Shown here: in pieces, positions 33,452 to 44,273 of the stretch
How the letters are laid out: every line of letters starts with the position of its first letter
Numbering within the stretch: the first letter of the stretch is position 1
Assembly (NCBI GenBank): GCA_002816875.1
Contig: MUCP01000049.1
Span: forward strand, 1-64,000
Reading direction: 5' to 3'
Length of the DNA stretch: 64,000 bases
Source: SAR202 cluster bacterium Io17-Chloro-G2
GTDB lineage: Bacteria; Chloroflexota; Dehalococcoidia; Lucifugimonadales; UBA3495
Notes under the pieces: generated by a model
Told to the model about the DNA's origin: nothing
Databases searched by the model: none
The model's input: only the letters and a program-made list of their open reading frames with translations
Position numbers and translations under genes: made by a program

Positions 33452-34042
33452 ATGGAAACGGGGTACACGCGCGAGGACTTAGAGCAAATGGTCAAAGACT
33501 CCGATGAAAAGGAGTTCTATTCACGGGTCGCTCGTCTGGGAATGCTGTGCAGACAACAAGATGATGATCCTGGATTTTTTAACTCTTTAGCGTTGGCATA
33601 CCATGAGGAAGCGAGACTTTGTTGGGTTAATGGGGCTTATGTTGCGGCCATATTGATGAGTCAGTTGGCGTTAGAGGAAATGATACGGTCTCATTACCGC
33701 GCGTTTAGTGGAAACGTGAGCGTGGCGCAGAAGGTAGACCGGGCTGGCTTTGCGGATCTTATCGACCAGGCGGAAAAGGATGGGTGGGTCGAAACCGAGG
33801 AAGCAAAACAGCTTCATGTGATCCGCAAGAACTATAGGAATCCCTATGTTCATCCGCATGACAACCTTGGTGAAGCGAATTCGGATGCCCAAATTTCAAA
33901 TCCGAACGCATTTACCCAAGCCGTCAAAATATATGCTCCGCAGTTGGGCCACGGCGATGTTATGGATGAGGCATGGCAAGTGGTAAAAATACTTGTTGTG
34001 TTATTTCCAAGAATTTCCTATCGTTTTTGGCCCGTGAGTTAA
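33452..34042 (+). CDS. HEPN-like hypothetical protein
   Basis: A 196-residue all-helical protein without signal peptide. A central helical block (AYVAAILMSQLALEEMIRSH) precedes RNPYVHP at 129-135, which gives an RX4H motif (Arg129, His134) as in HEPN-domain ribonucleases; the surroundings also resemble DUF4145-type proteins. HEPN proteins often act in toxin-antitoxin, anti-phage or tRNA-cleavage roles, but no partner gene such as an MNT nucleotidyltransferase is adjacent. GGAGG lies seven bases before the ATG at 33452. Base composition looks poorer in GC than both neighbours, suggesting a later arrival. Function is unproven. Confidence 0.72.
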   Translation: METGYTREDLEQMVKDSDEKEFYSRVARLGMLCRQQDDDPGFFNSLALAYHEEARLCWVNGAYVAAILMSQLALEEMIRSHYRAFSGNVSVAQKVDRAGFADLIDQAEKDGWVETEEAKQLHVIRKNYRNPYVHPHDNLGEANSDAQISNPNAFTQAVKIYAPQLGHGDVMDEAWQVVKILVVLFPRISYRFWPVS

Positions 34043-34082
34043 CCACACTCAGGCGACCAAAACGATATTCGAACGTAAGTAG

Positions 34083-35126
34083 TCAAGAAATGGTAGCCGG
34101 GCTGACCTTCACGGTCCTGCCTTCCCGGGCTGATTGGATCATGGCCAGCGTTATTTCCACCACCCGTAGACCGTCGATGCCGGTGGCGGCGGGATTTTCG
34201 TCTTCCTCCACCGCGTGGGCGAACTGCTCCATCTGGCTGATGAAGTTACCCAGGAATCGAGAGGGGTAGGTCTCGGTCTGGTTCAACGAGTCGCTGTCGA
34301 CGGACACCCGGCCTTGTTGCGCCTCCCACAGGGTGGCCCGACCGGAGGCGCGGCCGTGGGTACCGTACAGCGTGAAGTCGTTCAAGGAATCAGGCAGGCT
34401 TCGCCCGCAGCAAACGGTGGCCAAAGTGCCGCCGTCAAACCGAAGGGTGGTGGCGGCCATGGTTTCCAGGGGAGAGAAGTCGGTCTGGCCGTCGGTGACG
34501 GCGGAAACCTCGACAACCTCCTGCCCCAAGAGGAATCGCAGCAGGTCCACCGCATGGACGCCGGTGCCCATCATGGCGGCTGCTCCGCCGATGAGGCCGG
34601 GCTGCCCCCACCACTCGCGCAAACCGGTGCGGGGAGCGGGGGTGTCCTCGCCCCGGACGCCAAAGCCCCACTGGGCGTTGGCCAGATTGATCTTTCCCAA
34701 GGCCCCGCTGGAGATATGCTCACGGACAAACATATGGCCGGGATGGTGCCTGAGTTCGAAACCCACACCCAGCTTGACGCCGTTCTCTTGGCAGGCCTTG
34801 ACCAAGGCGACAGCGTCTTCCAACGTCGTGGTCATGGGCTTTTCCACCATGAGGTGCTTGCCTGCCAGTGCGGCGGCTATGCCGTGCCGGGCGTGTATCG
34901 AGTTAGGGGAGGAGATAAAGGCGGCATCCACCCGGGAATCCGCCAGCAGGGAATCCAGGTCGTCGTAGGCGGCCTGCGCGCCGTGTTGTTCGGCAAAGGC
35001 CTGGGCGCGGCCCATGTCCCGGCTGTACACGGCCACCAGTTCCCCATTGGCGGCGGCGGCGATTGCCGGAGCGATCTTGACCTCGGGATGCCTGCCGGTG
35101 CTTATTATTGCCCAGCCCAGCGCCAC
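34083..35126 (-). CDS. Gfo/Idh/MocA-family oxidoreductase, copy 2
   Basis: A 347-residue NAD(P)-dependent oxidoreductase: an N-terminal Rossmann domain (WAIISTGRHPEVKIAPAIAA, AVYSRD, EKPMTTTLEDA with the conserved EKP Lys) and a C-terminal alpha/beta substrate domain. Family members oxidise or reduce sugars, inositols and related alcohols. The start is GTG at 35126, one base after the stop of the upstream paralogue, so the two genes form a tightly packed pair. The proteins are clearly related along their whole length (both start MALGW), indicating tandem duplication. Confidence 0.92.
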   Translation of the reverse strand: MALGWAIISTGRHPEVKIAPAIAAAANGELVAVYSRDMGRAQAFAEQHGAQAAYDDLDSLLADSRVDAAFISSPNSIHARHGIAAALAGKHLMVEKPMTTTLEDAVALVKACQENGVKLGVGFELRHHPGHMFVREHISSGALGKINLANAQWGFGVRGEDTPAPRTGLREWWGQPGLIGGAAAMMGTGVHAVDLLRFLLGQEVVEVSAVTDGQTDFSPLETMAATTLRFDGGTLATVCCGRSLPDSLNDFTLYGTHGRASGRATLWEAQQGRVSVDSDSLNQTETYPSRFLGNFISQMEQFAHAVEEDENPAATGIDGLRVVEITLAMIQSAREGRTVKVSPATIS

Positions 35127-35127
35127 T

Positions 35128-36168
35128 TTACGCCTGCACCTGTGATATTTTCACCGTCCGCCCGTGGCGGGCAGATTCGATCATGGCCAAGGTGATTTCC
35201 ACCACCCGCAGACCGTCGATGCCTGATGCCAGAGGTTCCCTGTCTTCCTGGATGGCCTGGTGAAATTCTTCCAGCATGGCGGAGAACACCGCGTGGCGGT
35301 TGTGGGGATAGACCATCGTCTTGTTGACTGTCTCGCTGACTACTTCCAGCTTGCCCTGGAGGGCCCCGCCGACGGTGGCCCGCCCGGTGATACGGCCGTC
35401 GATGCCATAGACCGTCAGGTCGTTGCGGTTGTCGGGTAGGACCCTGCCGCAGCACATGACGCCTAGAGCGCCGCCGTCAAAGCGCAGGGACATGGTCACC
35501 AGTTGCTCCAGAGGCCGGCTTTCGGTTTGACCGTCGGTGATGGCGGCGACCTCGGTGACTTCCTGCCCAAGGACGAAACGCAGCAGGTCGACCAGGTGGA
35601 CGCCGGTGCCCATCATGCTGGACGCGCCGCCCATGGCCTGCGGGTCTTCCCACCAGGCCCGAAGCCCGGATCTAGCCGGGGGTGTCTCCTCGCCGCGGAC
35701 CCCGCCGCCGCCCTGCACCTGGGCCAGCGTCACACGGCCCAAGGCGCCTTTTTGCACGGCCTGTTGCGCCTGAACGTGGCCCAGATGGTGGCGCATCATG
35801 AAGCCCATGCCCAGTTTAACGCCACCGTCCCGGCAACCCTTGACCAGGGCAACCGCGTCATCCAGCGTGGTGGTCATGGGCTTTTCCATCAAGACGTGCT
35901 TGCCGGCGGCAGCGCACTGCAACCCGTGTTGGGCGTGCAGATGGTTGGGCGACGCGACGAACACCGCGTCCACCCGGGAGTCGGCCAGCAATCCGTCTAT
36001 CGAATCGTAGGCAGCCTTGGCGCCGTGTTTCTCGGCAAAGGCTTCTCCTCGGCCCTTGTCACGGCTGTAAACCGCCACCAGGTCCGCGTCTTTGGCGGCG
36101 GTCAGTGCCGGTGCAATATTGTTGTCCGGGTGCCCCCCGGTGCTTATGAAAGCCCAACCCAACGCCAC
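35128..36168 (-). CDS. Gfo/Idh/MocA-family oxidoreductase, copy 1
   Basis: A 346-residue paralogue of the gene just downstream, with WAFISTGGHPDNNIAPALTA, AVYSRDKGRGEAFAEKHG, FVASPNHLHAQHG and EKPMTTTLDDA. The first gene of the pair starts with GTG at 36168, preceded by GAGGTGAGG. The two copies differ in their active-site neighbourhoods (MMRHHLGHVQ here, ELRHHPGHMF in copy 2), which suggests related but not identical substrates or a heteromeric enzyme. No transporter or sugar kinase lies beside them to hint at the substrate. Confidence 0.92.
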   Translation of the reverse strand: MALGWAFISTGGHPDNNIAPALTAAKDADLVAVYSRDKGRGEAFAEKHGAKAAYDSIDGLLADSRVDAVFVASPNHLHAQHGLQCAAAGKHVLMEKPMTTTLDDAVALVKGCRDGGVKLGMGFMMRHHLGHVQAQQAVQKGALGRVTLAQVQGGGGVRGEETPPARSGLRAWWEDPQAMGGASSMMGTGVHLVDLLRFVLGQEVTEVAAITDGQTESRPLEQLVTMSLRFDGGALGVMCCGRVLPDNRNDLTVYGIDGRITGRATVGGALQGKLEVVSETVNKTMVYPHNRHAVFSAMLEEFHQAIQEDREPLASGIDGLRVVEITLAMIESARHGRTVKISQVQA

Positions 36169-36393
36169 GCCTCACCTCTCATTGCGTTTTTTCATTCTTA
36201 ACATAAGTAAGGCAGGCTGTGATGTCAAATTGACCGGTGGCGCCGCCGGGATTTCTTCTCCGATCCGCGATGTCACAAGATCAAGACGGGTATTTAGATG
36301 TGAGCTGTTTCGCAAATTCCGTCATGCTGCGGCATTGGGTCCTTTGCAAGCTCGGACCAGGCCCCTTGAAGGTCATTGCCATTCTGCCTAAAG

Positions 36394-36512
36394 CCATGTC
36401 ATGCTGAGCCAGCCCCGATCGGGATCGGGGCGAAGTATCCGGAGTGGTTGGAGTTATCAAGGTTGATTCTCTCAACGACTTTAGATTCTTCACTCCGTTC
36501 AGAATGACATGG
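36394..36512. repeat. 119-bp MITE-like element with inverted ends
   Basis: The ends CCATGTCATGCTGAGC (36394-36409) and CGTTCAGAATGACATGG (36496-36512) are imperfect inverted repeats. Inside is a short palindrome, CCCCGATCGGGATCGGGG. It has no coding capacity. It lies in the 570-bp gap between the oxidoreductases and csoR, which otherwise holds the next repeat and the csoR control region. Confidence 0.65.
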
Positions 36513-36556
36513 TTGTGGGCCGTCGGGAGTTTATGGCTGCGACATGAACATCACTA

Positions 36557-36607
36557 CCGCTCATGGTGAGCCCTTCGGCATGGCTCAGGACAGGCCTGTC
36601 GAACCAT
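36557..36607. repeat. Dispersed TTCGACAGGCTCA-type repeat
   Basis: CCGCTCATGGTGAGC followed by GGCTCAGGACAGGCCTGTCG and AACC: one of several related copies in this window (40302, 40381, 57782, 57937, 63156). All are intergenic and contain inverted TGAGC/GCTCA and TTCGAC/GTCGAA parts. Confidence 0.7.
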
Positions 36608-36689
36608 GGGCACCTGCCGAGGATGTCCCGATCCTACAAGCCCTCGCCTGGGATTGACGAGGATGATAAGTGGTGATATCCTTAAGGAT

Positions 36690-36717
36690 AGACCCTCCCC
36701 CAGGGGGTATGGGTTTA
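36690..36717 (+). promoter_or_regulatory. CsoR-type operator upstream of csoR
   Basis: AGACCCTCCCCC followed by AGGGGGTATGGG is a G/C-run inverted repeat of the form bound by CsoR repressors (TAxCCCC...GGGGTA). It lies about 22 bp before the csoR start, where a bound repressor would block transcription until Cu(I) releases it. The assignment is from pattern and context. Confidence 0.65.
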
Positions 36718-36738
36718 GCAACTTAAGTGAGGACAAAT

Positions 36739-37005
36739 ATGCTTCCCGACGCTAAATCCGAGGCGCTGAAACGTTTGAATTACATCGATGGCCACCTGTC
36801 GGGAATCCGAAAGATGCTGGAGGAGGACAAGTACTGCGTCGATGTGCTCAAGCAGACCTATGCAGTGCGGCGGGCCATAGAGAAGATGGAGAGCATCCTG
36901 CTGGAAGGACATTTGCACTCTTGCGTTGTCGAGGGCATAAAGGACGGCCGGGAGGAGCAGGTGGTCGGGGAGCTTACCGACCTGTATCTTCTGGCCAATA
37001 AGTAA
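36739..37005 (+). CDS. csoR: Copper-sensing repressor, CsoR family
   Basis: An 88-residue four-helix-bundle regulator of the CsoR/RcnR family. The Cu(I) ligands fit the CsoR pattern: Cys33 in DKYCVD, His58 and Cys62 in EGHLHSC, with the same 25- and 4-residue spacing as in the Mycobacterium protein. Apo-CsoR represses copper export genes; Cu(I) binding releases it. The ATG at 36739 has GAGGA five bases upstream; a GTG at 36727 would place the ribosome-binding site inside the gene. It leads the csoR-DUF1330-copA-YHS unit and has an operator-like sequence in front. Confidence 0.93.
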   Translation: MLPDAKSEALKRLNYIDGHLSGIRKMLEEDKYCVDVLKQTYAVRRAIEKMESILLEGHLHSCVVEGIKDGREEQVVGELTDLYLLANK

Positions 37006-37074
37006 AGATGCCCCCACGGCATGTATTGCATGGCCAGCGCGATAGAACATTGACCCCATTTCAAGGAGAGAATC

Positions 37075-37362
37075 TTGTCCGCTTACTTCATTGTTGATAT
37101 AGATGTCACCGACCCCGAAGCCTACGAAAACTATCGCAGTCAGGTCCCGCCTTTGGTGGCCAAGTACGGCGGAAAATACCTGGTGCGTGGTGGCGCCTTT
37201 GAGGTGCTGGAAGGCGATTGGACGCCCCATCGCCTCGTGGTCCTGGAGTTTCCGACCGTCCAGGCCGCCAAAGAATTCTACGATTCTGAGGAATATGAGC
37301 CCTTAAAGAAGATCCGCCTGGGCGCCACCAATAGCAGTGCAGTCCTGGTTGAAGGGGCCTAA
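37075..37362 (+). CDS. DUF1330 domain protein
   Basis: A 95-residue dimeric alpha-beta barrel-fold protein of the DUF1330 family ([55 protein letters not shown]). Its biochemical role is unknown. The start is TTG with AAGGAGAG just upstream. It lies between csoR and copA, 69 bp after one and 29 bp before the other, so it is probably expressed with them, though no copper-binding motif is seen. Confidence 0.9.
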   Translation: MSAYFIVDIDVTDPEAYENYRSQVPPLVAKYGGKYLVRGGAFEVLEGDWTPHRLVVLEFPTVQAAKEFYDSEEYEPLKKIRLGATNSSAVLVEGA

Positions 37363-37391
37363 CCCAAGACTCGGCGAGTGAGAGATCAGCC

Positions 37392-39938
37392 ATGGTCAAA
37401 ACTAATGACCAAGACAGTCGAATAACCATCCCCATTGAAGGTATGACCTGCGCCTCATGTGTCGGCCACGTAGAGGGCGCATTGAAGCGCGTGCCGGGGG
37501 TTGCGACCGTCTCGGTCAACCTGGGCACGGAAAAAGCAGCGGTGGAGCTGGATTCGCCAGCCCCTTCTATGGATGACCTGGCCCAAGCGGTGTCCCAGGC
37601 AGGCTACAAGGTTGCCACCGAAAAGATGACGTTGAACATCGGCGGGATGACTTGCGCCGCCTGCGTATTTCATGTCGAGAACGCGCTGAACGGCGTGCTC
37701 GGTGTTTCCCAGGCTCAGGTGAATCTGGCCACAGAACGGGCCGCCGTCGAATATATCCCCGGCGTGGCTGGTCTGGCCGGTTTTCAAGAGGCGGTGGAAA
37801 GTGCCGGATACAAGGTTGAAGGCGTCCCGGATGAAGGTCTGGACTCCAAGAGCGAATTGGAGCGGCTGTCCAAGGTCAAAGAGATCCGGGAGCTTCTCGC
37901 CCGCCTATCATTCGCCGCGGTTGGCGGGGTCCTGTTGCTGCTGGGCACCTTCCACTTTTTGCCATGGGTCCCGCCCCTCATGGAACGGGCTTATTATCCC
38001 TTCCTGCTTTGGGCGGTGGCGACCCCGGTGCAGTTTTGGGCTGGCTGGCCGTTTTACACATCGGGGTTTGGTGCGCTGCGACACGGCGCGGCCAACATGC
38101 ACACCCTGATAGCGATGGGCACGTCCACGGCCTACGGCTTCAGCGTGGCGGTGGTGTTGCTCGACGCGTTCGCGCCCGAATTTCTTACAGCGCGGGGCAT
38201 CGGCGCCGCCGTTTATTTCGACACGGCGGCATTGATCATTGCCCTGATCCTGATGGGGCGGTATCTGGAAGCCAAAGCCAAGGGTCAGACCTCCGAGGCG
38301 ATACGCCGCTTGATCGGCCTTCGGCCCAACACCGCCCGGGTGTTGCGAGACGGCCAGGAAGTGGACGTGCCGGTGGAGGCGGTGGCCGTTGGTGACGTGG
38401 TGCTGGTGCGTCCGGGGGAGAGCATTCCGGTGGATGGAGAGATGACCGAAGGCTATTCCACCGTGGACGAATCCATGCTGACCGGAGAAAGCATCCCGGT
38501 GGACAAAGAGGCCGGCGCCCGGGTCTACGGCGCCACCATGAATAAACAGGGCTCCTTCCGTTTCCGGGCGACCCAGGTGGGGCGGGATACGGTTCTGGCC
38601 CAGATCATACGGCTGGTGGAGGAAGCCCAGGGCTCCAAAGCCCCCATCCAGCGGCTGGCCGACCAGGTGGCGGCTTACTTCGTCCCCGCGGTCATCGGTG
38701 TCGCTATAGCGGCCTTCCTGTTCTGGATATTCCTGGGTCCGGCCCCGGCCCTGACATTTGCCACCCTGGTTTTCGTGGCCATTCTGATCATCGCCTGCCC
38801 CTGCGCGTTAGGCCTGGCCACACCCACTGCCATCATCGTGGGCACGGGCAAAGGGGCTGAGAACGGCGTTCTGATACGCAGCGCCCAGGCTTTGGAGGTG
38901 ACCCACCGGGTAAACGTGGTGGTGCTGGATAAAACCGGCACTTTGACCACGGGTCAGCCGGTGGTGACGGACCTGGTGGTAGGAGCCGATTCCAATGGAG
39001 GTCCACCCGGCGGTATCTCCCAGGACGAATTGTTGCGACTGGCGGCATCGGCAGAGGTGGGCTCGGAGCATCCCGTGGGCGAGGCCATGGTCAGGGAAGC
39101 CCGCACCCGGGGCCTGAGTCTGGACTCGCCCCAGAGGTTCAAGGCCATACCTGGCATGGGAATCGAGGCTGAGATGGGAGGCTCTACCGTTCGCCTGGGG
39201 AATCAGGGGTTGATGCAGGAATTCCAGGTCCAGTTGGACGGTCTGTCCATCACGGCGGCGGAGCTGGCGGCGTCGGGAAAAACACCCATGTTCCTGGCGT
39301 CCGGAGGGCGAGCATTAGGGATAATCGCCGTAGCCGACGCGTTGAAACCGGCGTCGGCTGACGACGTGGCCCGTTTGAAGAGGATGGGACTAGAGGTCGT
39401 CATGCTCACCGGCGACAACATTCAGACGGCCATGGCCATTGCCCAAGAGCTGGGGATAGACCGGGTGGAAGCCGAGGTTTTGCCCCAGGACAAGGTAAAG
39501 GTGGTGAGCCGTCTTCAGGCTGAAGGAAAAGTCGTCGCCATGGTGGGCGATGGCATAAACGACGCCCCGGCGTTGGTCCAGGCCGACGTGGGGATGGCCA
39601 TGGGGACGGGAACCGACGTGGCCATGGAATCGGCTGACATCACCCTGATGAGGGGCGATGTTGGCGGGGTGATCACGGCATTTGAGTTAAGCCGCGGCAC
39701 CATCCGCACCATCAAGCAAAACCTGTTCTGGGCGTTCTTCTACAACGTATTGCTCATTCCGGTGGCGGCCGGGGTGCTTTACCCGGTTTTCAATGCCATG
39801 GGGGGCGTCCCGGCGGGCCTGGATTTCTTTTTCGGGCAGCAGGGCTTCCTCAACCCGGTGCTGGCGGCCCTGGCGATGGCTTTCAGCTCAGTGACGGTGG
39901 TGAGCAACTCTCTGCGCCTGCGGCAGGCGAAAATCTAA
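37392..39938 (+). CDS. copA: Copper-exporting P1B-type ATPase
   Basis: An 848-residue P-type ATPase that moves Cu(I) out of the cytoplasm. Two N-terminal heavy-metal domains carry GMTCASC (Cys20, Cys23) and GMTCAAC (Cys88, Cys91). About eight membrane helices follow, with the transport motif [13 protein letters not shown]. The phosphorylation site is the Asp of [10 protein letters not shown] (about residue 513), the actuator loop is [11 protein letters not shown], and the hinge is [20 protein letters not shown] contains the conserved HP of P1B pumps. The length is typical. The csoR gene and operator upstream predict copper-induced expression, and a YHS protein follows 85 bp downstream. Confidence 0.97.
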   Translation: MVKTNDQDSRITIPIEGMTCASCVGHVEGALKRVPGVATVSVNLGTEKAAVELDSPAPSMDDLAQAVSQAGYKVATEKMTLNIGGMTCAACVFHVENALNGVLGVSQAQVNLATERAAVEYIPGVAGLAGFQEAVESAGYKVEGVPDEGLDSKSELERLSKVKEIRELLARLSFAAVGGVLLLLGTFHFLPWVPPLMERAYYPFLLWAVATPVQFWAGWPFYTSGFGALRHGAANMHTLIAMGTSTAYGFSVAVVLLDAFAPEFLTARGIGAAVYFDTAALIIALILMGRYLEAKAKGQTSEAIRRLIGLRPNTARVLRDGQEVDVPVEAVAVGDVVLVRPGESIPVDGEMTEGYSTVDESMLTGESIPVDKEAGARVYGATMNKQGSFRFRATQVGRDTVLAQIIRLVEEAQGSKAPIQRLADQVAAYFVPAVIGVAIAAFLFWIFLGPAPALTFATLVFVAILIIACPCALGLATPTAIIVGTGKGAENGVLIRSAQALEVTHRVNVVVLDKTGTLTTGQPVVTDLVVGADSNGGPPGGISQDELLRLAASAEVGSEHPVGEAMVREARTRGLSLDSPQRFKAIPGMGIEAEMGGSTVRLGNQGLMQEFQVQLDGLSITAAELAASGKTPMFLASGGRALGIIAVADALKPASADDVARLKRMGLEVVMLTGDNIQTAMAIAQELGIDRVEAEVLPQDKVKVVSRLQAEGKVVAMVGDGINDAPALVQADVGMAMGTGTDVAMESADITLMRGDVGGVITAFELSRGTIRTIKQNLFWAFFYNVLLIPVAAGVLYPVFNAMGGVPAGLDFFFGQQGFLNPVLAALAMAFSSVTVVSNSLRLRQAKI

Positions 39939-40023
39939 CGGTAGCGCCCAGTCCTTGAGGGCTAGGGGGATACCTGAATACGGTTAGCGAAGCCTGTTCA
40001 AGAGAAACCAGGGAGGTAAAGAA

Positions 40024-40260
40024 ATGGCCACGGCTATAGACCCGATCTGCCAGATGGAAGTCGACACGGACAATCCGCCGGGCGGCCAAAGCGAGCATCA
40101 GGGAACGACGTATTATTTCTGCGGGCCAGGGTGCAAGGTAGCCTTTGACAGGGAGCCGGAGAAGGTCTTGGCGGGGGAGACGATACCCATAAACATGGGC
40201 AATACGGAAGTGCCCGCTAAGAAACCGGGGTTCTTGGGGAGGCTTTTTGGGCGGGAGTAG
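40024..40260 (+). CDS. YHS domain protein
   Basis: A 78-residue protein with a YHS metal-binding domain: DPICQMEV, then TTYYFCGPGCKVAFDREPEK. The three cysteines are in the usual places. YHS domains often sit at the ends of copper ATPases or beside them and are thought to bind or hand over metal. GGGAGG lies seven bases before the ATG. It ends the copper unit. Confidence 0.9.
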   Translation: MATAIDPICQMEVDTDNPPGGQSEHQGTTYYFCGPGCKVAFDREPEKVLAGETIPINMGNTEVPAKKPGFLGRLFGRE

Positions 40261-40301
40261 GCGCAGGGTGTTTAAATAACAAGAGAGCGCTAGTCAAATC
40301 C

Positions 40302-40409
40302 CGCTCATGGTGAGCCTGTCGAACCACACCCGTTAGCCTAGAGAATAGTTCGCCGGTTGAAGGAGATCTCCCATAGCGGCCTGTCCTTCGACAAGCTCAG
40401 GATGAACGG
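40302..40409. repeat. Two dispersed TTCGACAAGCTCA-type repeats
   Basis: GCTCATGGTGAGCCTGTCG (about 40304-40322) and TCCTTCGACAAGCTCAGGAT (about 40384-40403) occupy the gap between the YHS gene and the convergent secA gene. They match the copies at 36557, 57782, 57937 and 63156. Confidence 0.75.
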
Positions 40410-40443
40410 ACGATTTGGCAATGACCGCGACTTGGGCTGCCGC

Positions 40444-43062
<2,619 letters not shown>

Positions 43063-43225
43063 GGGGTTACTACCTCAGATTGGAGTGAACGGTCAAATCT
43101 ATTTTAACCAATGGGCAGCCAAGTTGCACGGTCATGGGCGCCGTGGGGGTGTGGTTAGGGGCAATTGTTGAGCGGGGTCAAGAATGTGCCAACAGCTCAA
43201 ACCGGACCTTTTCACTATCATGAGA

Positions 43226-44203
43226 TCAGGCGTCGATTTCCTTGTTCACCGCGCCCGTCAATTCGCCTAGGCTTGATACGGCCTCGTGGGATACCAGGGA
43301 CTTCAACTCGTCCAAGATGCGGAAAGGCGACCACAGGTCAGCCAGATTGGCGCTGCCTATCTGCACTGCGGTGGCACCGGCCAGGATGTATTCCAGTGCG
43401 TGTTCGCCGGTGAATATGCCTCCCACTCCAATGATTGGCACGTCTACCGCCCGGGAGGCGTGGTACACCAGAGCCACGGACACCGGGCGCAAGCCTTCGC
43501 CGGAAAGCCCGCCGGTGACCGCTCCCAAGACGGACTTGCGGGTCTTCAGGTCTATTTTCATGGCGGGCAGGGTGTTTGATATGGTCAGCGCATCGGCGCC
43601 CGCCTCTACGGCAGCCACCGCAATCTCGGTTATATCGGGCACATTGGGCGCCAGCTTCACCAGCACCGGCAGGCCGGTGGCGGCTTTTACGGCGCTCACC
43701 GCCTGGGATGTCAGTTTGGCGCTGTGGCTGAACAGGGCGCCACTCTCTATGTTGGGGCAGCTAAGGTTCAATTCCAATGCTTGGAACCCTGCGACACCGT
43801 GGGACATGGCGGCCATCTCACCGAATTGAGCCGGGCTGTCGGCCGATAGGCTCAGCAATATCGTGGCTCCGCCTTGTTGCAATTGTTGCCATTGGGGGGC
43901 AAGGTCAGCAAGGGCTGCTTCCACCCCGGGGTTGGCCAAGCCAATGGAGTTGAGCATGATGCTCTCACCGGCTTCCAGGCTGCGGCGAAACGATTCCGGG
44001 TACCATCGGGGCTCAGGATTGCCTTCCCGTAGCTGTCTGGTTACTGTTTTGGGGATCACCGCGCCCAGCCGGGCCAGGTCCATATCAGGCGTAATACCAC
44101 GGCCGTAACCGTCGTATCCCAGGGTCCCCGAGGCTATCATGACCGGGTTGGCCAGGTGTAGATGACGACTGTTATTGGGAGCTAGGTCTACCGATAAATC
44201 CAC
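43226..44203 (-). CDS. pyrD: Dihydroorotate dehydrogenase, class 1B catalytic subunit
   Basis: A 325-residue FMN-dependent TIM barrel that oxidises dihydroorotate to orotate in pyrimidine synthesis. Seen are NPVMIASGTLGY, IPKTVTRQLREGNPEPR, LNSIGLANPG, LELNLSCPNIESGA (catalytic Cys of class 1B), VLVKLAPN, ALTISNT, and the FMN phosphate site IIGVGGIFTGEHALEY. Its partner PyrK is not adjacent. The start is uncertain: GTG at 44203 (MDLSVDLAPNN) matches family N-termini, while ATG 44290 would overlap the end of rpoC. If 44203 is right, a perfect palindrome covers its ribosome-binding site. It follows rpoC by about 70 bp. Confidence 0.92.
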   Translation of the reverse strand: MDLSVDLAPNNSRHLHLANPVMIASGTLGYDGYGRGITPDMDLARLGAVIPKTVTRQLREGNPEPRWYPESFRRSLEAGESIMLNSIGLANPGVEAALADLAPQWQQLQQGGATILLSLSADSPAQFGEMAAMSHGVAGFQALELNLSCPNIESGALFSHSAKLTSQAVSAVKAATGLPVLVKLAPNVPDITEIAVAAVEAGADALTISNTLPAMKIDLKTRKSVLGAVTGGLSGEGLRPVSVALVYHASRAVDVPIIGVGGIFTGEHALEYILAGATAVQIGSANLADLWSPFRILDELKSLVSHEAVSSLGELTGAVNKEIDA

Positions 44204-44204
44204 A

Positions 44205-44228
44205 GGCAGACCCACCGGTGGGTCTGCC
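44205..44228 (-). promoter_or_regulatory. Perfect 24-bp palindrome between rpoC and pyrD
   Basis: GGCAGACCCACC (44205-44216) and GGTGGGTCTGCC (44217-44228) are exact inverted halves. The RNA hairpin would contain GGTGGG, the likely Shine-Dalgarno of pyrD, two bases before its GTG. No T-run follows on the minus strand, so translational control or mRNA processing fits better than termination. Confidence 0.7.
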
Positions 44229-44273
44229 CGGGCTTCATTGATCACATGCGGCCTTAAGCCGCTTTCGGTTGTG

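Noticed and set aside
36690..36738. Riboswitch upstream of csoR
   Set aside because: The space is too short, and the C/G inverted repeat is better explained as a CsoR operator.
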